Part shown: positions 6,046 through 7,259 of the stretch, one piece after another | Position numbering within the stretch: position 1 is the first letter of the stretch | How the letters are laid out: every line of letters starts with the position of its first letter | NCBI GenBank assembly: GCA_023427925.1 | Contig: JAEYZS010000260.1 | Coordinates: 1 to 7,259, forward strand | Direction: 5' to 3' | DNA: 7,259 nt | Source of the DNA: Pseudomonadota bacterium | Lineage (GTDB): Bacteria; Bdellovibrionota; Bdellovibrionia; Bdellovibrionales; JAEYZS01 | Notes under the pieces: model-generated | Database searches by the model: none | Told to the model about the DNA's origin: nothing | The model's input: only the letters and a program-made list of their open reading frames with translations | Program-made: the position numbers and the translations under genes

Positions 6046-6779
6046 ATATTGTAATCACAGCAGGTGGAACTTCAGAAAAAATCGATCAGGTGCGAAGTAT
6101 CACCAATACAAGTACTGGAAAGACTGCAACTTCCATTGCAGAGTTTTTGATGAAGAATGGTTACAGAAATATTTATTTTATTCATGGATCTAAACTAAAT
6201 CCTCTAGCACAGGCCAAAGAAAATATCGCATTTACAACATCGGATGACTTAGAAACGATTCTTAAGAACATCCTCGGCAGTACAAGGATTGATATTGTCA
6301 TTCACGCGGCAGCTGTTTCTGACTTTACTGTGGATAAAGTTGTGATCAATGGGGAGCTTTTTGAAGCTTCTTCGATCAACAAGATCAGCTCGCTTGATGA
6401 TGTTGAGTTGGTTTTAAAAAAACGATCAAAGATTATTGACTCCATAAAGTCTTTTGCAAAACACGGTACGCCACTTGTCATTGGTTTTAAGCTCACCAAT
6501 ACAAAGGAAATCGAAGATCAGATGGAACAAGTCTTAAAGCTTTCTCTCAACGAAAATGTCGATTTTGTGGTACACAACGACTTACATAATATTACACCGA
6601 CGCTACACAAATCGCAGATTTATTTTAAGGATCAAATGATCTCTACTGGCGAAACCAAAGAACACTTGAATAAAAACATACTAGATCTCATTAAGTATTT
6701 TAATAGCAATCTGAATGATTTTAACTCTGAAATGCTAGACTCATTAGGGATCAAAAGTAAGTCAGAGCCCACTCATTGA
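6042..6779 (+). CDS. coaB: Phosphopantothenate-cysteine ligase (stand-alone CoaB)
   Basis: CoaB couples 4'-phosphopantothenate and cysteine, using a nucleoside triphosphate (CTP in E. coli), and its product feeds CoaC. The 245-residue protein starts directly with ITAGGTSEKID (5-15) and VRSITNTSTG (17-26), the nucleotide-binding region. AAAVSDF (89-95) follows, then NKISS (113-117) with the likely catalytic Lys114 in place of the KIK of fused enzymes. LKKRSKII (125-132), VIGFKLTN (146-153) and VVHNDLHNI (176-184) come next. KISS, GFKL and the late TKEHL segment are features I recall from the monofunctional CoaB of streptococci and lactobacilli, not from the C-terminal half of Dfp. This is recall, not an alignment. 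GGGAG lies 7 nt before the ATG. The last 25 or so residues are polar and probably disordered. It sits one reading frame away from coaC, with an ATGA overlap. Confidence 0.9.
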   Translation: MNIVITAGGTSEKIDQVRSITNTSTGKTATSIAEFLMKNGYRNIYFIHGSKLNPLAQAKENIAFTTSDDLETILKNILGSTRIDIVIHAAAVSDFTVDKVVINGELFEASSINKISSLDDVELVLKKRSKIIDSIKSFAKHGTPLVIGFKLTNTKEIEDQMEQVLKLSLNENVDFVVHNDLHNITPTLHKSQIYFKDQMISTGETKEHLNKNILDLIKYFNSNLNDFNSEMLDSLGIKSKSEPTH

Positions 6780-6811
6780 TGACAACTGTGAATAAAGAGG
6801 AGAACTGAAAT

Positions 6812-7259
6812 ATGATTTTATGTTTAGACGTAGGGAATAGCCAAATTTTTGGTGGCGTATTTGATGGTGGAAAAATAAAGCTCCGTTTTAGAAAAATTTC
6901 TACTCAAGGAGCCTCATCAGACGAATATGGATTGTTCTTAAAGACGGTATTACGCGAAAACGGCCTTGATCCAAAAAGCATCACACAAATTGCCATTTGC
7001 TCAGTCGTACCTGATCTTGTGCACTCATTAAAGAACTGTTGTAAAAAGTATTTTAATCTTAACCCATTTATTCTACAGCCTGGAGTAAAAAGCGGACTAA
7101 AGATCAAGTACAAGAATCCAATAGAAGTTGGAGCCGATCGAATTGCAAATGCTATTGCCGTCACCCAACTCATCCCAAACAAGAATTTGATTGTTATTGA
7201 TTTTGGAACAGCAACTTCATTATGCGTGATTACAAAAAACCAAGAGTACTTGGGTGGAG
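6812..7259 (+). CDS. coaX: Type III pantothenate kinase, 5' part (cut by window end)
   Basis: CoaX phosphorylates pantothenate to 4'-phosphopantothenate with ATP. Known type III enzymes need a monovalent cation and are not inhibited by CoA, unlike CoaA. The frame stays open for 149 codons to the window edge; full-length family members are about 250-270 residues, so the C-terminal 100 or so are out of view. Visible motifs are [11 protein letters not shown] (4-14), the ASKHA phosphate-1 loop with Asp6; SSDEYG (35-40); CSVVPDL (63-69); [16 protein letters not shown] (99-114), with the catalytic Asp109; IDFGTATS (129-136); and YLGG at the edge. The ATG at 6812 follows GAGGAG at 9 nt spacing and directly precedes the phosphate-1 motif. 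It lies 32 nt after coaB with no terminator between, so it belongs to the same operon. Its product is the substrate of CoaB. Confidence 0.95.
   Translation, partial: MILCLDVGNSQIFGGVFDGGKIKLRFRKISTQGASSDEYGLFLKTVLRENGLDPKSITQIAICSVVPDLVHSLKNCCKKYFNLNPFILQPGVKSGLKIKYKNPIEVGADRIANAIAVTQLIPNKNLIVIDFGTATSLCVITKNQEYLGG

Noticed and set aside
6780..6811. A possible terminator or separate promoter between coaB and coaX.
   Set aside because: The 32-nt gap holds a good ribosome binding site but no inverted repeat with a T run and no clear promoter hexamers.
1..7259. CRISPR arrays, tRNA or rRNA genes, phage or defence genes, riboswitches.
   Set aside because: I saw no regularly spaced repeats, no cloverleaf-like segment and no matching protein families. 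The only gaps longer than 60 nt are 741-1067, 2334-2431 and 3032-3182.

Overview
The window looks like a chromosomal segment of a moderately AT-rich Gram-negative bacterium (about 40 % GC judged by eye). The style of the transposase, the exported subtilisin and the AT-rich spacers would fit the Bdellovibrionota (Bdellovibrio/Bacteriovorax relatives). That placement is an impression from protein character and is not proven by anything in the window.

Left part (1-1067): an HUH/Y1 REP-associated tyrosine transposase (+ strand, 33-740), then about 330 bp of AT-rich spacer. The spacer holds a 14-bp palindrome (781-794), a short GGGTCCGTCCC-type palindrome (992-1004) and a strong intrinsic terminator that serves the next gene, which is on the - strand.

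Middle part (1068-3182): two - strand genes. The upstream one (2432-3031) encodes a small protein of unknown function with one membrane anchor. The downstream one (1068-2333) encodes an exported subtilisin-family protease with a complete D/H/N/S active site. A GC-rich hairpin lies between them. The leader of the protease gene contains an inverted repeat that includes its G-rich ribosome binding site. The gap 3032-3182 holds divergent promoter candidates.

Right part (3183-7259): a compact vitamin B5/coenzyme A operon on the + strand. Its order is a Rossmann-like/DUF2520 oxidoreductase (candidate PanG-type ketopantoate reductase), panB, panC, coaC, coaB and coaX, the last cut by the window end. 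The first five genes overlap (17, 1, 14 and 4 nt) and coaX follows after 32 nt, so co-transcription and translational coupling are likely. Together they would turn ketoisovalerate plus beta-alanine into pantothenate (PanB, candidate reductase, PanC), phosphorylate it (CoaX), add cysteine (CoaB) and decarboxylate it (CoaC), giving 4'-phosphopantetheine. PanD, CoaD and CoaE are not in the window. CoaB and CoaC are separate proteins, not the usual fused Dfp, and CoaB carries motifs I associate with the stand-alone CoaB of streptococci and lactobacilli.

I found no CRISPR array, tRNA, rRNA, defence island or clearly new multi-gene system. The most interesting points are the candidate alternative ketopantoate reductase, the split CoaB/CoaC, the shortened PanC, the possible RBS-masking leader of the protease gene and the short palindrome near the transposase.
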